Source of the DNA: an uncultured Rikenella sp.
GTDB lineage: Bacteria; Bacteroidota; Bacteroidia; Bacteroidales; Rikenellaceae
Reading direction: 5' to 3'
NCBI RefSeq assembly: GCF_910577125.1
Contig: NZ_CAJTMN010000012.1
Span: 1-34,951 of the forward strand
DNA length: 34,951 bases
The notes under the pieces are model-generated. The model made no database searches. It saw only the letters and a program-made list of their open reading frames with translations, and had not been told where the DNA came from. The first letter of the stretch is position 1, and each line of letters opens with the position of its first letter. Of the stretch, positions 8,568-17,220 are shown in pieces. Made by a program: the position numbers and the translations under genes.

Positions 8568-9941
8568 CTACTTGCCGATGCAGAATTTACTGAAGATGTT
8601 GCCGAGAATGTCGTCCGTCGTGACCTCGCCTGTGATTTCACCCAGATGGTGGAGTACCTGGCGGATCTCTTCGCTGATCAGGTCGGCCGGCAGAGCTTGT
8701 GACATGGCTGCCGAGGCGCGCGTCAAAGCTTCGCCTGCATGGAGAAGCGCTTCGTAATGACGCGTATTCGTCACGATGAGCGTTTCGGCTTCACCGCGAT
8801 CGCCGAACTCTTTAGAGAGCTGCTGTTTCAGTTGTTCGACACCTGTGCCCGTCCGGGCTGACAGGCTGAGCACCCGAGTCGAGCTTGCCAGCTGGCGTGC
8901 CAAGTCCGAAGTCGCCCAGACGTCGGACTTGTTCAGCAAAACGATGAGTCGCTGTTTCGGCGACAGAGCAAGGGCTGCGATTTGTGCTCGGACTTCATCT
9001 GCCGACAGAGGTTCCGAAATCAGCAACAATATTACCTGAGCCCGGGCTATACGCTCTTTCGTGCGTTCGATGCCCAAGGCTTCTATCCGGTCATCCGTGT
9101 GGCGCAGACCCGCCGTGTCGATGAACCGGAACCGGATACCCTCCAGCCCGATCGATTCTTCGATAAAATCGCGCGTTGTACCCGCCACCTCCGACACGAT
9201 GGCCCGCTCTTCGCCGATCAACCGGTTCAGAAGGGTCGATTTCCCGGCGTTCGGAGCGCCGACGATAGCGACCGGAACACCGTTCTTCAGGATATTTCCC
9301 CTCTGGAACGAGTCTGCCAGCGTGCGACACCGCTCCTGGATATCTGCGAGCAGTTGTTGCAATTCCCGTCGGTCGGCAAATTCCACGTCTTCTTCCGAAA
9401 AATCCAGCTCCAATTCCAGTAACGACGTAATGTGCAGCAGCTTTTCTCGCAGCCCCGCCAACTCGACGGCATATCCTCCGCGCATCTGGTTCAGGGCAAT
9501 TCGGTGCGCCGCGCCGCTCTCCGAAGCGATCAGGTCGGCTACCGCCTCGGCTTGCGAAAGGTCGAGTTTGCCGTTCAGAAACGCCCGCTTCGTGAACTCT
9601 CCCGCCGTAGCCGGAGTGGCTCCCCGCCGGACGAGGAGCGATAAAATTTCCTGTACGATATATGCGGAGCCGTGGCACGAGATTTCGACCATCTCCTCAC
9701 CCGTATAGGAGTGCGGAGCCCGGAAAACGGTGACGATCACTTCGTCCAGCAACCGGTTGCCGTCCGCGATGGTTCCGAAATGGGCCGTATAACCTTTGGC
9801 TGCGGCCAGCGGTTTCGAAAAGACGCTTTCGGTCATCGACAGGGCTTCGGGGCCGCTGAGGCGGATCAGGGCGATCGCACCGCCGGAACCGGAGGCCGGA
9901 GCGGCGATGGTGGCGGCGGAAAGCGAAGGGCGATTTTGCAT
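8568..9941 (-). CDS. mnmE: tRNA modification GTPase MnmE (TrmE)
   Basis: With MnmG, this protein makes the 5-carboxymethylaminomethyl (or related) modification of uridine 34 in the wobble position of certain tRNAs. The 457-residue length is normal for the family. The N-terminal folate-binding domain begins near residue 8 (SAATIAAPASGSGGAIALIR). A helical domain surrounds a G domain with GAPNAGKS (228-235), GTTRDF near 254-259, DTAG (275-278) and NKSD (337-340). The protein ends FCIGK, which is the family's CxGK motif with the catalytic Cys at 454. The start is supported by the conserved N-terminus. A weak -7-like element (GATATTTG on the minus strand, 9964-9971) lies upstream. The gene is alone on its strand and divergent from the alcohol dehydrogenase. 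Confidence 0.97.
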   Translation of the reverse strand: MQNRPSLSAATIAAPASGSGGAIALIRLSGPEALSMTESVFSKPLAAAKGYTAHFGTIADGNRLLDEVIVTVFRAPHSYTGEEMVEISCHGSAYIVQEILSLLVRRGATPATAGEFTKRAFLNGKLDLSQAEAVADLIASESGAAHRIALNQMRGGYAVELAGLREKLLHITSLLELELDFSEEDVEFADRRELQQLLADIQERCRTLADSFQRGNILKNGVPVAIVGAPNAGKSTLLNRLIGEERAIVSEVAGTTRDFIEESIGLEGIRFRFIDTAGLRHTDDRIEALGIERTKERIARAQVILLLISEPLSADEVRAQIAALALSPKQRLIVLLNKSDVWATSDLARQLASSTRVLSLSARTGTGVEQLKQQLSKEFGDRGEAETLIVTNTRHYEALLHAGEALTRASAAMSQALPADLISEEIRQVLHHLGEITGEVTTDDILGNIFSKFCIGK

Positions 9942-10014
9942 GGCGGATCTTGGAATTTTGGTGCAAATATCTTAAATTAGCCGATGGTATTAAAACGATA
10001 AACCGTTTTCGAGC

Positions 10015-11163
10015 ATGAATAATTTCACATTTTGCAACCCGACGAAACTGATTTTCGGGAAAGGAACGATTGCGAAGATTGCCCGCGAGATTCCGGCCGG
10101 TGCTAAAATCATGATGACCTACGGCGGCGGGAGTATCCGCCGGAACGGCGTGTACGATCAGGTGACCGAGGCGCTGAAGGGGCGCGAGGTGGTGGAGTTC
10201 GGCGGAATCGAACCCAATCCGCAGTACGAGACATTGGTAAAGGCTGTCGAACGGGCGCGTGCCGAGGGGGTGGACTATCTGTTGGCCGTGGGAGGCGGGT
10301 CGGTGATCGACGGGACGAAGTTTATCGCCACGGCTTTGAAATATGCGGGCGATCCGTGGGATTTTATGCTCGACCCGTCGAAGGCGGTCGAGGCGGTGCC
10401 GTTGGCTACGGTGCTGACCCTGCCGGCCACCGGGTCGGAGATGAATAACGGGGCGGTGATTTCGCGGCGGGAGTTCGACGAAAAGCTGGCGTTTCATAAT
10501 CCTCAGGGGTATCCGCAGTTTTCGGTGCTCGATCCGGAGGTCTGCTACTCGTTGCCGGAGCGGCAGATCGTCAATGGGATCGTCGACTCGTTCGCCCATA
10601 CGCTGGAGCAGTACCTGACGTTCGACACGCAGGCGATGGTGATGGACCGTTGGGCCGAGGGGCTGTTGCAGACGTTGATCGAGCTGGGGCCGAAGCTGGT
10701 GGAACGGCATGATCGATACGACGAGGTGGCCAATTTCATGCTGACGGCGACCATGGCGCTGAACGGCTTTATTGCGATGGGGGTGCCGCAGGATTGGGCA
10801 ACGCATATGATCGGACACGAGCTGACGGCGCTCCACGGGCTGGATCATGCGGTGACGCTGGCGATCGTCTATCCGGGTATGATGCGGGTGATGCGTCGCG
10901 AGAAGTTCGACAAACTGGTGCAGTATGCCGAACGGGTATGGGGTGTGACGGGGACGCCGGAGGAGAAGGCGGAGGCGGCGATCGAGAAGACCGATGCCTT
11001 TTTCCGCAGCCTGGGGATGAAGACCCGGCTGTCGGAGCATGGTATCGGACAGGAAACCATTGATTTTATTGTGGATCGCTTCCGGAAACGGGGCTGGAAT
11101 TTGGGCGAGACCGGCCAGGTTACGCCGGAGCGCGTGGCCGAGATTCTGCGGGAGCGGATGTAA
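10015..11163 (+). CDS. Iron-containing alcohol dehydrogenase (YqhD/butanol dehydrogenase type)
   Basis: This cytoplasmic NAD(P)H-dependent alcohol/aldehyde oxidoreductase has 382 residues, normal for the group III metal-dependent family. The nucleotide-binding GGGS is at 93-96 with VIDG following. The expected iron ligands are all present: Asp191, His195, His264 and His278, in DSFAHTLEQY and THMIGHELTALHGLDHA. The second His pair has the 14-residue spacing known from YqhD. Aldehyde detoxification or fermentative reduction is the likely role; the substrate cannot be read from sequence. A cupin gene follows 11 bases later and is probably cotranscribed. The upstream region is shared with divergent mnmE and shows no strong promoter match. 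Confidence 0.93.
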   Translation: MNNFTFCNPTKLIFGKGTIAKIAREIPAGAKIMMTYGGGSIRRNGVYDQVTEALKGREVVEFGGIEPNPQYETLVKAVERARAEGVDYLLAVGGGSVIDGTKFIATALKYAGDPWDFMLDPSKAVEAVPLATVLTLPATGSEMNNGAVISRREFDEKLAFHNPQGYPQFSVLDPEVCYSLPERQIVNGIVDSFAHTLEQYLTFDTQAMVMDRWAEGLLQTLIELGPKLVERHDRYDEVANFMLTATMALNGFIAMGVPQDWATHMIGHELTALHGLDHAVTLAIVYPGMMRVMRREKFDKLVQYAERVWGVTGTPEEKAEAAIEKTDAFFRSLGMKTRLSEHGIGQETIDFIVDRFRKRGWNLGETGQVTPERVAEILRERM

Positions 11164-11174
11164 ACGCGGCTCGC

Positions 11175-11525
11175 ATGGGGAATATTTTTGATAAACGTGG
11201 AATTCGGCCTCCGGCTTCGACGCAGGAGCGGGGGAGAGAGGTGTTCGATACGCTGCTCTCTGTCGCGGCGACGGCCGGTCAGCGGGTGCGGCTTGAACGC
11301 ATCATGTCGTTCGGCGAAGAGCAGGGTGAGTGGTATGATCAGGGATGGGACGAGTGGGTGATGGTGGTTCGGGGCGAGGCTGCGCTGGAGTGGGGCGACG
11401 GCTCGGTGACGGAGCTGGAGGCGGGGGATTATCTGCTGATCGGGGCGCATCAACTCCATAGGGTGCTCAGAACGTCGTTCGACTGTGTCTGGCTGGCGCT
11501 GCACTTGGGAGGCGAAGAAGAGTAA
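11175..11525 (+). CDS. Small cupin-domain protein
   Basis: This is a 116-residue single-domain cupin (MGNIFDKRGIRPP start). The pattern EWYDQGWDEWVMVVRGEAAL then LEAGDYLLIGAHQLHRV gives the two conserved cupin stretches. In the first, the usual HxH is replaced by YDQGWDE; in the second, the His of QLHRV remains. Metal binding may therefore be partial and catalysis cannot be assumed. The gene lies 11 bases after the alcohol dehydrogenase, which suggests a shared transcript, and is followed at once by a terminator. The function is unknown; similar cupins act as sugar-, acid- or metal-binding proteins. Confidence 0.8.
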   Translation: MGNIFDKRGIRPPASTQERGREVFDTLLSVAATAGQRVRLERIMSFGEEQGEWYDQGWDEWVMVVRGEAALEWGDGSVTELEAGDYLLIGAHQLHRVLRTSFDCVWLALHLGGEEE

Positions 11526-11527
11526 TG

Positions 11528-11560
11528 AAAAAAGCGACCTGTTTTCAGGCCGCTTTTTTA
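11528..11560 (+). terminator. Rho-independent terminator after the cupin gene
   Basis: A 14-base stem (11528-11541 with 11546-11559, one mismatch) encloses loop TTTT and ends in six Ts. The stem begins AAAAAAGCG and ends CGCTTTTTT, so it is nearly symmetrical and could also serve greA, which converges from the other side. Confidence 0.85.
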
Positions 11561-11580
11561 CTATCCCCATCGGGGATAGT
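11560..11580 (-). terminator. Hairpin just downstream of greA
   Basis: ACTATCCCC and GGGGATAGT form a perfect 9-base-pair stem with a three-base loop, 7 bases past the greA stop. The flanking tract from the neighbouring terminator may supply the U run on the greA transcript. Confidence 0.5.
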
Positions 11581-11587
11581 ATATGGG

Positions 11588-12058
11588 TCAGATAGAGATA
11601 TCCAGCACCTCGAGTTTCAAAACTCCCGACGGTACCTGCACTTCGACCAGGTCGCCCCGTTTCTTGCCCAGCAAAGCCTGTGCGATCGGCGTTCCGATCG
11701 AGAGTTTTCCCTCTTTCAAGTTGGCCTCGTTTTCCGACACGAGGGTGTATTCCACCGTCTTCCCGAGGTTGATGTTCTTGATCGTCACCCGGTTGAGCAT
11801 CTGGATGGTATTCGTATTGAGTTTCGATTCGTCGATAATCCGCGCCCCCGCGATCGTCGCCTCCAGCTTGGCGATCCGCATTTCGAGCATTCCCTGTGCC
11901 TCCTTGGCTGCGTCGTATTCGGCGTTTTCCGACAGGTCGCCCTTGTCTCTCGCCTCGGCGATCTGGGCCGAAATCACCGGCCGTTCGGCCTTCAGCGCAT
12001 CCAGCTCGGCACGCAGCTTCCGCAGGCCGGCTTCCGTTATGTAATTCACCTTTGCCAT
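11588..12058 (-). CDS. greA: Transcription elongation factor GreA
   Basis: GreA rescues backtracked RNA polymerase by stimulating transcript cleavage through the secondary channel. The 156-residue length is typical. The N-terminal coiled coil carries the tip acidic patch within RDKGDLSENAEYDAAKEAQG (about residues 38-57), the family's most conserved sequence. The C-terminal FKBP-like domain contains KNINLGKTVEYTLV and SIGTPIAQALLGKKRGD. The start MAKVNYIT at 12058 matches the family; a longer frame to 12127 is not needed and would overrun the promoter leader. It is a single gene with its own strong promoter and a downstream hairpin. Confidence 0.96.
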   Translation of the reverse strand: MAKVNYITEAGLRKLRAELDALKAERPVISAQIAEARDKGDLSENAEYDAAKEAQGMLEMRIAKLEATIAGARIIDESKLNTNTIQMLNRVTIKNINLGKTVEYTLVSENEANLKEGKLSIGTPIAQALLGKKRGDLVEVQVPSGVLKLEVLDISI

Positions 12059-12145
12059 AATCCCTCTTTTTTGTATGCAATAAAAAACAAACCCCCGAAA
12101 CCCTAAAATAAGGTGCCGGGAATCCATTCATGTCTGATAACACTA

Positions 12146-12177
12146 CAAAAGTAACGCTTATTTTCCGAAAAAACAAA
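12146..12177 (-). promoter_or_regulatory. Promoter of greA
   Basis: On the minus strand TTTG (12177-12174) is followed by 20 bases and TACTTTTG (12153-12146). Both boxes match the Bacteroidota housekeeping consensus exactly. The start site would be near 12139, leaving a leader of about 80 bases. Confidence 0.8.
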
Positions 12178-12214
12178 TTCCTTTCCGTGACGGTCGATTA
12201 TTCTCTCCTGCCGG

Positions 12215-12246
12215 TTTGTTTATCCGCCGGCGAATGGCTATTTTTG
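12215..12246 (+). promoter_or_regulatory. Promoter of the YigZ-pyrBI-uvrA gene group
   Basis: TTTG at 12215-12218, a 20-base spacer and TATTTTTG at 12239-12246 match the Bacteroidota consensus exactly. The start site would be near 12253. This excludes the upstream ATG at 12234 and supports the GTG at 12268. Confidence 0.8.
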
Positions 12247-12267
12247 TTCGGATAATCCGACCGGATC

Positions 12268-12885
12268 GTGAGCAGCGATACTTATCTGACCATCGCGGCC
12301 CCTGCCGAGGGGCTCTACAAGGACAAGGGCAGCCGTTTTCTGGCCTTTGCCTATCCGGTTTTTTCCGAGGCCGATATCAAACCGCTGGTCGATGCCCTGA
12401 AGACGAAGTATTACGATGCCCGGCACCATTGTTATGCGTGGCAGCTGGGGATCGAGGCTTCGGAGGGCGGCGTGCGGTTCCGGGCTAACGACGACGGAGA
12501 GCCGGCCGGGAGTGCGGGGCGGCCGATACTGGGGCAGCTGCTTTCGCGGGGGGTGACCAATGTGCTGGTCGTGGTGGTGCGGTATTTCGGCGGAATCAAA
12601 TTAGGGGTGCCGGGGCTGATTGCGGCTTACAAGGGGGCGACGGCGGATGCGTTGGCGGCGGCCGAGGTGGTGGAGCGGACGGAAAATAGGGTGGTCGTCG
12701 TGGAGTTTCCGTATCTGGCGATGAACGAGGTGATGCGGGTGGTCAAGGAGATGGCGCCGGAGGTGCTGGGGCAGGAGTTCGACCTCGCCTGCCGGCTGCG
12801 GCTCTCGATCCGGTTGCGGGATGCCGGCCCGCTGGTGGACCGGATGGCGGGAATCGAAGGGGTAAATGTCTCATTATCATCATAG
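12268..12885 (+). CDS. YigZ/IMPACT family protein
   Basis: This 205-residue protein belongs to the UPF0029/IMPACT family, found in most bacteria; the eukaryotic relative tunes the Gcn2 stress kinase, while the bacterial role is unsettled. Visible signatures are KDKGSRFLAFAYPV near residue 18, AWQLG, the central RANDDGEPAGSAGRPILGQL (near 70-90) and VVVVRYFGGIKLGVPGLIAA (near 95-117). The C-terminal half is the DUF1949-like ferredoxin fold. A GTG start is chosen because the promoter at 12215-12246 lies immediately upstream and no ATG fits. pyrB begins 13 bases after the stop, so this is probably the first gene of the operon. Confidence 0.9.
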   Translation: MSSDTYLTIAAPAEGLYKDKGSRFLAFAYPVFSEADIKPLVDALKTKYYDARHHCYAWQLGIEASEGGVRFRANDDGEPAGSAGRPILGQLLSRGVTNVLVVVVRYFGGIKLGVPGLIAAYKGATADALAAAEVVERTENRVVVVEFPYLAMNEVMRVVKEMAPEVLGQEFDLACRLRLSIRLRDAGPLVDRMAGIEGVNVSLSS

Positions 12886-12897
12886 CGCGCAAAAATT

Positions 12898-13809
12898 ATG
12901 AAGAAAAAACAGAGTCTGGTTTCGATCCATGATTTCACGAAGGAGGATATTCTCCGGATCATGGAGCTGGCGGCCGATTTCGAGGCCAATCCGGATCAAC
13001 GGCTGCTGTACGGCAAGGTCGTGGCTTCGCTCTTTTTCGAACCCTCGACCCGCACGAGGCTCAGTTTCGAGAGTGCGATCAACCGGCTGGGGGCGCGGGT
13101 GATCGGATTTTCGGACATGAACAACACCAGCGTGACGAAGGGCGAGACGCTGCACGATACGATCAAGGTGATTTCGAATTACTGCGATATGATCGTGATG
13201 CGGCATCCGGTCGAAGGGGCGGCGCGCTATGCCAGCGAGGTGTCGCGCGTGCCGGTGGTCAATGCCGGGGACGGGGCCAACCAGCATCCGAGCCAGACGC
13301 TGCTCGACCTCTATTCGATCCTCAAGACGCAGGGGAGGCTGGACAATATCAACATCATGATGGTGGGGGACTTGAAGTACGGGCGGACGGTGCATTCGCT
13401 GCTGGAGGCGCTGTCGCACTTCAAGGCGGAGTTCACCTTCGTGTCGCCGCCCGAGCTGCAGATGCCGACGGAGTACAAGATGCAGCTCTACGAGCGGGGG
13501 ATTTCATACTACGAGACGGCGGATATGATGGAGCGGATGGGGATGGCGGACATCATCTATATGACGCGGGTGCAGCGGGAGCGCTTCTCTGACGTGATGG
13601 AGTACGAGCGGGTGAAGAATGCCTATGTCCTGCACAACGATATGCTGGCCGATACGAAACCGAACATGCGGATTCTGCATCCGCTTCCGCGGGTCAATGA
13701 GATTGCGCCCGATGTGGACGACAATCCGAAAGCCTACTGGTTCCAGCAAACGGAGAACGGGGTCTATACGCGAATGGCGATAATGGCTTATCTGTTTGGG
13801 GTCAAATAA
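12898..13809 (+). CDS. pyrB: Aspartate carbamoyltransferase catalytic chain PyrB
   Basis: PyrB joins carbamoyl phosphate and aspartate in the first committed step of pyrimidine synthesis. The 303-residue length is normal. The carbamoyl-phosphate loop STRT is at 50-53 (FFEPSTRTRLSFESA). The second conserved site GDGANQHPSQTLLDLY lies in the middle, and LHPLPRVNEIAPDVD near the C-terminus completes the aspartate-binding region. The regulatory chain gene pyrI follows 32 bases later, so the holoenzyme should be the allosteric form made of catalytic trimers and regulatory dimers. No attenuator-like structure is evident before it. Confidence 0.97.
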   Translation: MKKKQSLVSIHDFTKEDILRIMELAADFEANPDQRLLYGKVVASLFFEPSTRTRLSFESAINRLGARVIGFSDMNNTSVTKGETLHDTIKVISNYCDMIVMRHPVEGAARYASEVSRVPVVNAGDGANQHPSQTLLDLYSILKTQGRLDNINIMMVGDLKYGRTVHSLLEALSHFKAEFTFVSPPELQMPTEYKMQLYERGISYYETADMMERMGMADIIYMTRVQRERFSDVMEYERVKNAYVLHNDMLADTKPNMRILHPLPRVNEIAPDVDDNPKAYWFQQTENGVYTRMAIMAYLFGVK

Positions 13810-13841
13810 TTGGGGTGGTTTATTTAAAGTAATTCGTAGTC

Positions 13842-14327
13842 ATGTCTGAAGAATTGAAAAATCATAAAAAAGGCGTTCTGGAGGTCAGTGCGATCGAAAA
13901 CGGAACGGTGATCGACCACATTCCGCCGACCAGCCTGTTCAAGGTGATCAAGCTGTTGGGGCTCGACCGGACGACGCATCAGGTAACGTTCGGTACCAAT
14001 CTGCAGAGCAAACGGATCGGCAGGAAGGCGATTATCAAGATTGCGGACAAGGATTGCGGGGACGAGGAGATCGGCTATATCTCGCTGGTGGCTCCGTCGG
14101 CGCGGATCAATATTATTCGCGATTTCGAGGTGGCGGAGAAGCGGGTGGTCGAGGTGCCGACTCATGTCGAAGGCTTTGTCAAGTGCGGTAATCCGATGTG
14201 CGTGACCAACCGCGAGCCGCATATCCGCACGCGATTCGATGTTTTTACGCGGAACGGCGAGCTCGCGTTGCGGTGTAAATACTGCGAAAAGATTACCGCT
14301 CAGGAGCAGATCGAGATTATACGATAG
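13842..14327 (+). CDS. pyrI: Aspartate carbamoyltransferase regulatory chain PyrI
   Basis: This chain binds nucleotide effectors and links catalytic trimers through a structural zinc site. The 161-residue length fits. The N-terminal allosteric domain includes VSAIENGTVIDHIPPTSLFK (about 15-34). The C-terminal zinc domain has all four cysteines: Cys115 and Cys120 in KCGNPMC, and Cys145 and Cys148 in CKYC. The gene lies between pyrB and uvrA on the same strand; the 43-base gap before uvrA has no terminator, so readthrough is likely. Confidence 0.97.
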   Translation: MSEELKNHKKGVLEVSAIENGTVIDHIPPTSLFKVIKLLGLDRTTHQVTFGTNLQSKRIGRKAIIKIADKDCGDEEIGYISLVAPSARINIIRDFEVAEKRVVEVPTHVEGFVKCGNPMCVTNREPHIRTRFDVFTRNGELALRCKYCEKITAQEQIEIIR

Positions 14328-14370
14328 ATATTGGTTCTGACGTTGGTATATAGTTAATCGGATTCACTGA

Positions 14371-17220
14371 ATGGAACAATATATTCATGTAAAGGGTGCC
14401 AGAGTCCATAATCTTAAGGATATAGAGATTAAAATCCCGCACAATAAACTGGTCGTGGTGACCGGATTGTCGGGTTCGGGGAAATCCACCCTGGCGTTCG
14501 ATACCATTTTTGCGGAGGGGCAGCGGAGGTATGTGGAGAGTTTGTCGGCCTATGCGCGGCAGTTTTTGGGGAAGATCGAGAAACCGGATGTCGATTTCAT
14601 TACGGGCATCGCCCCGGCGATTGCGGTGGAACAGAAGGTCAACACGCGCAATCCGAGGTCTACGGTGGGGACGACGACGGAAATCTACGACTACCTGCGG
14701 CTGCTGTTCGCACGGATCGGGAAGACCTACTCGCCGGTGAGCGGTGAGGAGGTCAAGGCGCACACGGTGCAGGATGTGGTGGATGCCGGGATGGCATTGC
14801 CTGTCGGAACACGGGCGATGGTTGCAGCTCCGGTGGCGCTGTACGAGGGGCAGGGGGTGATTGAAAAGCTCACGCTGCTGATGAAGGACGGTTTCGAGCG
14901 GTTGGTGTTGCGCTCGTCGGCTGCCGGAGAGGTGAAATATGTGCAGGACATTCTGCCTGAGATCGATAAATACGGGGTGGAGGAGTTGGCGGTGTTGATC
15001 GACCGTTTTTCGGTGCCGGAGGGGGCGGATGAGGAGTGGGCGAGTCGTCTTTTCGATTCGGTGCAGACCGCTTTCGAGGTAGGGGATGGAAGATGTTTGC
15101 TTATTTCCTTTCCGTCTAAGGAACAGGGGGATCGCGGAGCTCAGTTCAAGGAGTTCTCGAACCGATTCGAGGCGGATGGGATCGTTTTTCAGCCGCCGTT
15201 CGAACATATGTTCAGCTTCAACAATCCGCTGGGGGCGTGCCCGCGGTGCGAGGGGTACGGACGTGTGGTGGGGATCGATGAAGATCTGGTGATTCCGGAC
15301 AAGTCGAAAACGATTTACGACGACGCCATTGTCTGCTGGCGGGGCGAGACGATGAAGTGGTGGAAAAAGCAGCTGGTGATGAACGCTTCGAAGTTCGGTT
15401 TTCCGATCCATCGGCCGTTTTACGAGCTGAGCGAGGAGCAAAGGCGGCTGCTGTGGCGGGGAAATAGCTATTTCCACGGGCTGGATGAGTTCTTCGAATA
15501 TCTCGAAAAGGAACGGTACAAGATTCAGTATCGGGTGATGCTTTCGCGGTATACGGGGAAAACGCTTTGTCCGGATTGCGGCGGGGCGCGGCTCAGGCCG
15601 GAGGCGCTCTATGTGCGGGTCGGCGGGCGGACGGTTGCGGAGCTGGTCAGGATGCCGGTGAGCGAACTGAAGGCTTTTTTCGAGGGGCTGCAATTGGATG
15701 CGCATGATGCGGAGGTCGGCGGGCGGGCGTTGACGGAGATCAAGAACAGGTTGCAATACCTGGAAGATGTGGGGCTGGCGTATCTGACGCTGGATCGGCT
15801 CTCGTCGACTTTGTCGGGGGGAGAGAGTCAGCGGATCAATCTGGCGACGTCGCTGGGGAGTAGTCTGGTCGGGTCGCTCTATATTCTGGACGAACCGAGT
15901 ATCGGGCTGCATCCGCGGGATACGGAACGGCTGATCGAGGTGCTCCGGCAGTTGCGCGACCTGGGGAATACGGTTATCGTGGTGGAGCACGACGCGGAGA
16001 TTATCCGGGCGGCGGACGAGGTGATCGATATCGGGCCGATGGCGGGTTATCTGGGAGGCGAGGTGGTCTTTCAGGGGGCCTTCCCGGAAATGGAGGCGGC
16101 GGCGAAACGGAAGGGAAATCGAAGTCTGACGGTGCGTTATCTGACGGGACGGGAGGCGATCGAGATGTCGAAACGGGCCAGGAAATGGAACAGCTATATC
16201 GAAATCAAGGGGGCGAGGGAACACAATCTGAAGAATATCGACGTGCGGATTCCGCTGGGGGTGATGACCTGCATTACGGGGGTGAGCGGGAGCGGAAAGT
16301 CGTCGCTGGTGAAGAGTATCCTCTATCCGGCTTTGCGGCGTGCGCTGACCGAAACGGGCGATCGGCCGGGCGATTTCGATGGCCTCGAAGGGGATATCTT
16401 GCTGCTCAAGGGGGTGGAGATGATCGACCAGAATCCGATCGGTCGCTCTTTGCGGTCGAATCCGGTAACCTACATCAAAGCTTACGATGAGATTCGTAAA
16501 CTATTTACCGAACAGCAACTTGCGAAACAATATAAGTTCGACTCTTCGAGTTTTTCGTTCAACATTGCCGGAGGACGGTGCGAGGAGTGCAAGGGTGAGG
16601 GGGTGATTCGGGTCGAGATGCAATTCATGGCCGATGTGGAGTTGGTGTGCGAGGCATGTAACGGGAAACGCTTTCGGGACGAAATTTTGCAGGTGAGGTA
16701 CCACGACAAGTCGATCTACGATGTGTTGGAGATGAGTATCGACGAGGCGATCGAATTTTTCGGGCAGTATGCGGAGCAGGATAAGATCAACCTGCGGATT
16801 ATCGAGAAACTCAAGACGTTACAGGATGTCGGGCTGGGGTATGTCAAGCTGGGGCAGTCGTCGTCCACTTTGTCGGGGGGCGAGAGCCAGCGGGTGAAAC
16901 TGGCGTCGTTCCTGCTCAAAGAGAATGGCTCGCAGCCGTTGCTGTTTATTTTCGACGAGCCGACGACCGGGCTTCACTTCCATGATATCAGGAAGTTGCT
17001 GCGGTCATTTGAAGCGTTGATACAGAAAGGTCACACGGTGGTGGTCGTGGAGCATAATATGGATGTCGTGAAATGTGCCGACTGGGTGATCGACCTCGGG
17101 CCGGAGGGGGGAGAGGCCGGGGGGCAGCTTGTCTTTGCCGGTACGCCGCGGGAGTTGGCGGAGGCTCCGAAAGCTGTGGGGAGTCAGACGGCACGTTATC
17201 TGAAGGAGGTGATCGGCTGA
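14371..17220 (+). CDS. uvrA: Excinuclease ABC subunit UvrA
   Basis: UvrA is the damage-recognising ATPase of nucleotide excision repair and loads UvrB onto DNA. The 949-residue length and domain order are standard. The first Walker A GLSGSGKST is at 32-40. The first zinc module contains CPRC and CPDCGGARL, and the first ABC signature is LSGGESQRINLA with ILDEPSIGLHPRD. The second Walker A GVSGSGKSSLV lies near residues 642-652, followed by zinc module CEECKGEG...CEACNGKRF, second signature LSGGESQRVKLA and FDEPTTGLHF. The stop overlaps the start of the next gene in TGATG, indicating translational coupling to the M16 peptidase. Several very long antisense open frames here are shadows of the high third-position G+C. 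Confidence 0.98.
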   Translation: MEQYIHVKGARVHNLKDIEIKIPHNKLVVVTGLSGSGKSTLAFDTIFAEGQRRYVESLSAYARQFLGKIEKPDVDFITGIAPAIAVEQKVNTRNPRSTVGTTTEIYDYLRLLFARIGKTYSPVSGEEVKAHTVQDVVDAGMALPVGTRAMVAAPVALYEGQGVIEKLTLLMKDGFERLVLRSSAAGEVKYVQDILPEIDKYGVEELAVLIDRFSVPEGADEEWASRLFDSVQTAFEVGDGRCLLISFPSKEQGDRGAQFKEFSNRFEADGIVFQPPFEHMFSFNNPLGACPRCEGYGRVVGIDEDLVIPDKSKTIYDDAIVCWRGETMKWWKKQLVMNASKFGFPIHRPFYELSEEQRRLLWRGNSYFHGLDEFFEYLEKERYKIQYRVMLSRYTGKTLCPDCGGARLRPEALYVRVGGRTVAELVRMPVSELKAFFEGLQLDAHDAEVGGRALTEIKNRLQYLEDVGLAYLTLDRLSSTLSGGESQRINLATSLGSSLVGSLYILDEPSIGLHPRDTERLIEVLRQLRDLGNTVIVVEHDAEIIRAADEVIDIGPMAGYLGGEVVFQGAFPEMEAAAKRKGNRSLTVRYLTGREAIEMSKRARKWNSYIEIKGAREHNLKNIDVRIPLGVMTCITGVSGSGKSSLVKSILYPALRRALTETGDRPGDFDGLEGDILLLKGVEMIDQNPIGRSLRSNPVTYIKAYDEIRKLFTEQQLAKQYKFDSSSFSFNIAGGRCEECKGEGVIRVEMQFMADVELVCEACNGKRFRDEILQVRYHDKSIYDVLEMSIDEAIEFFGQYAEQDKINLRIIEKLKTLQDVGLGYVKLGQSSSTLSGGESQRVKLASFLLKENGSQPLLFIFDEPTTGLHFHDIRKLLRSFEALIQKGHTVVVVEHNMDVVKCADWVIDLGPEGGEAGGQLVFAGTPRELAEAPKAVGSQTARYLKEVIG

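Noticed and set aside
9697..11040. Minus-strand open frame of 447 codons opposite the alcohol dehydrogenase
   Set aside because: The dehydrogenase has complete iron ligands and motifs; the antisense frame is a shadow.
14317..16224. Minus-strand open frame of 635 codons opposite uvrA
   Set aside because: It is antisense to uvrA, has a composition dominated by Arg, His and Pro, and has no recognisable domain.
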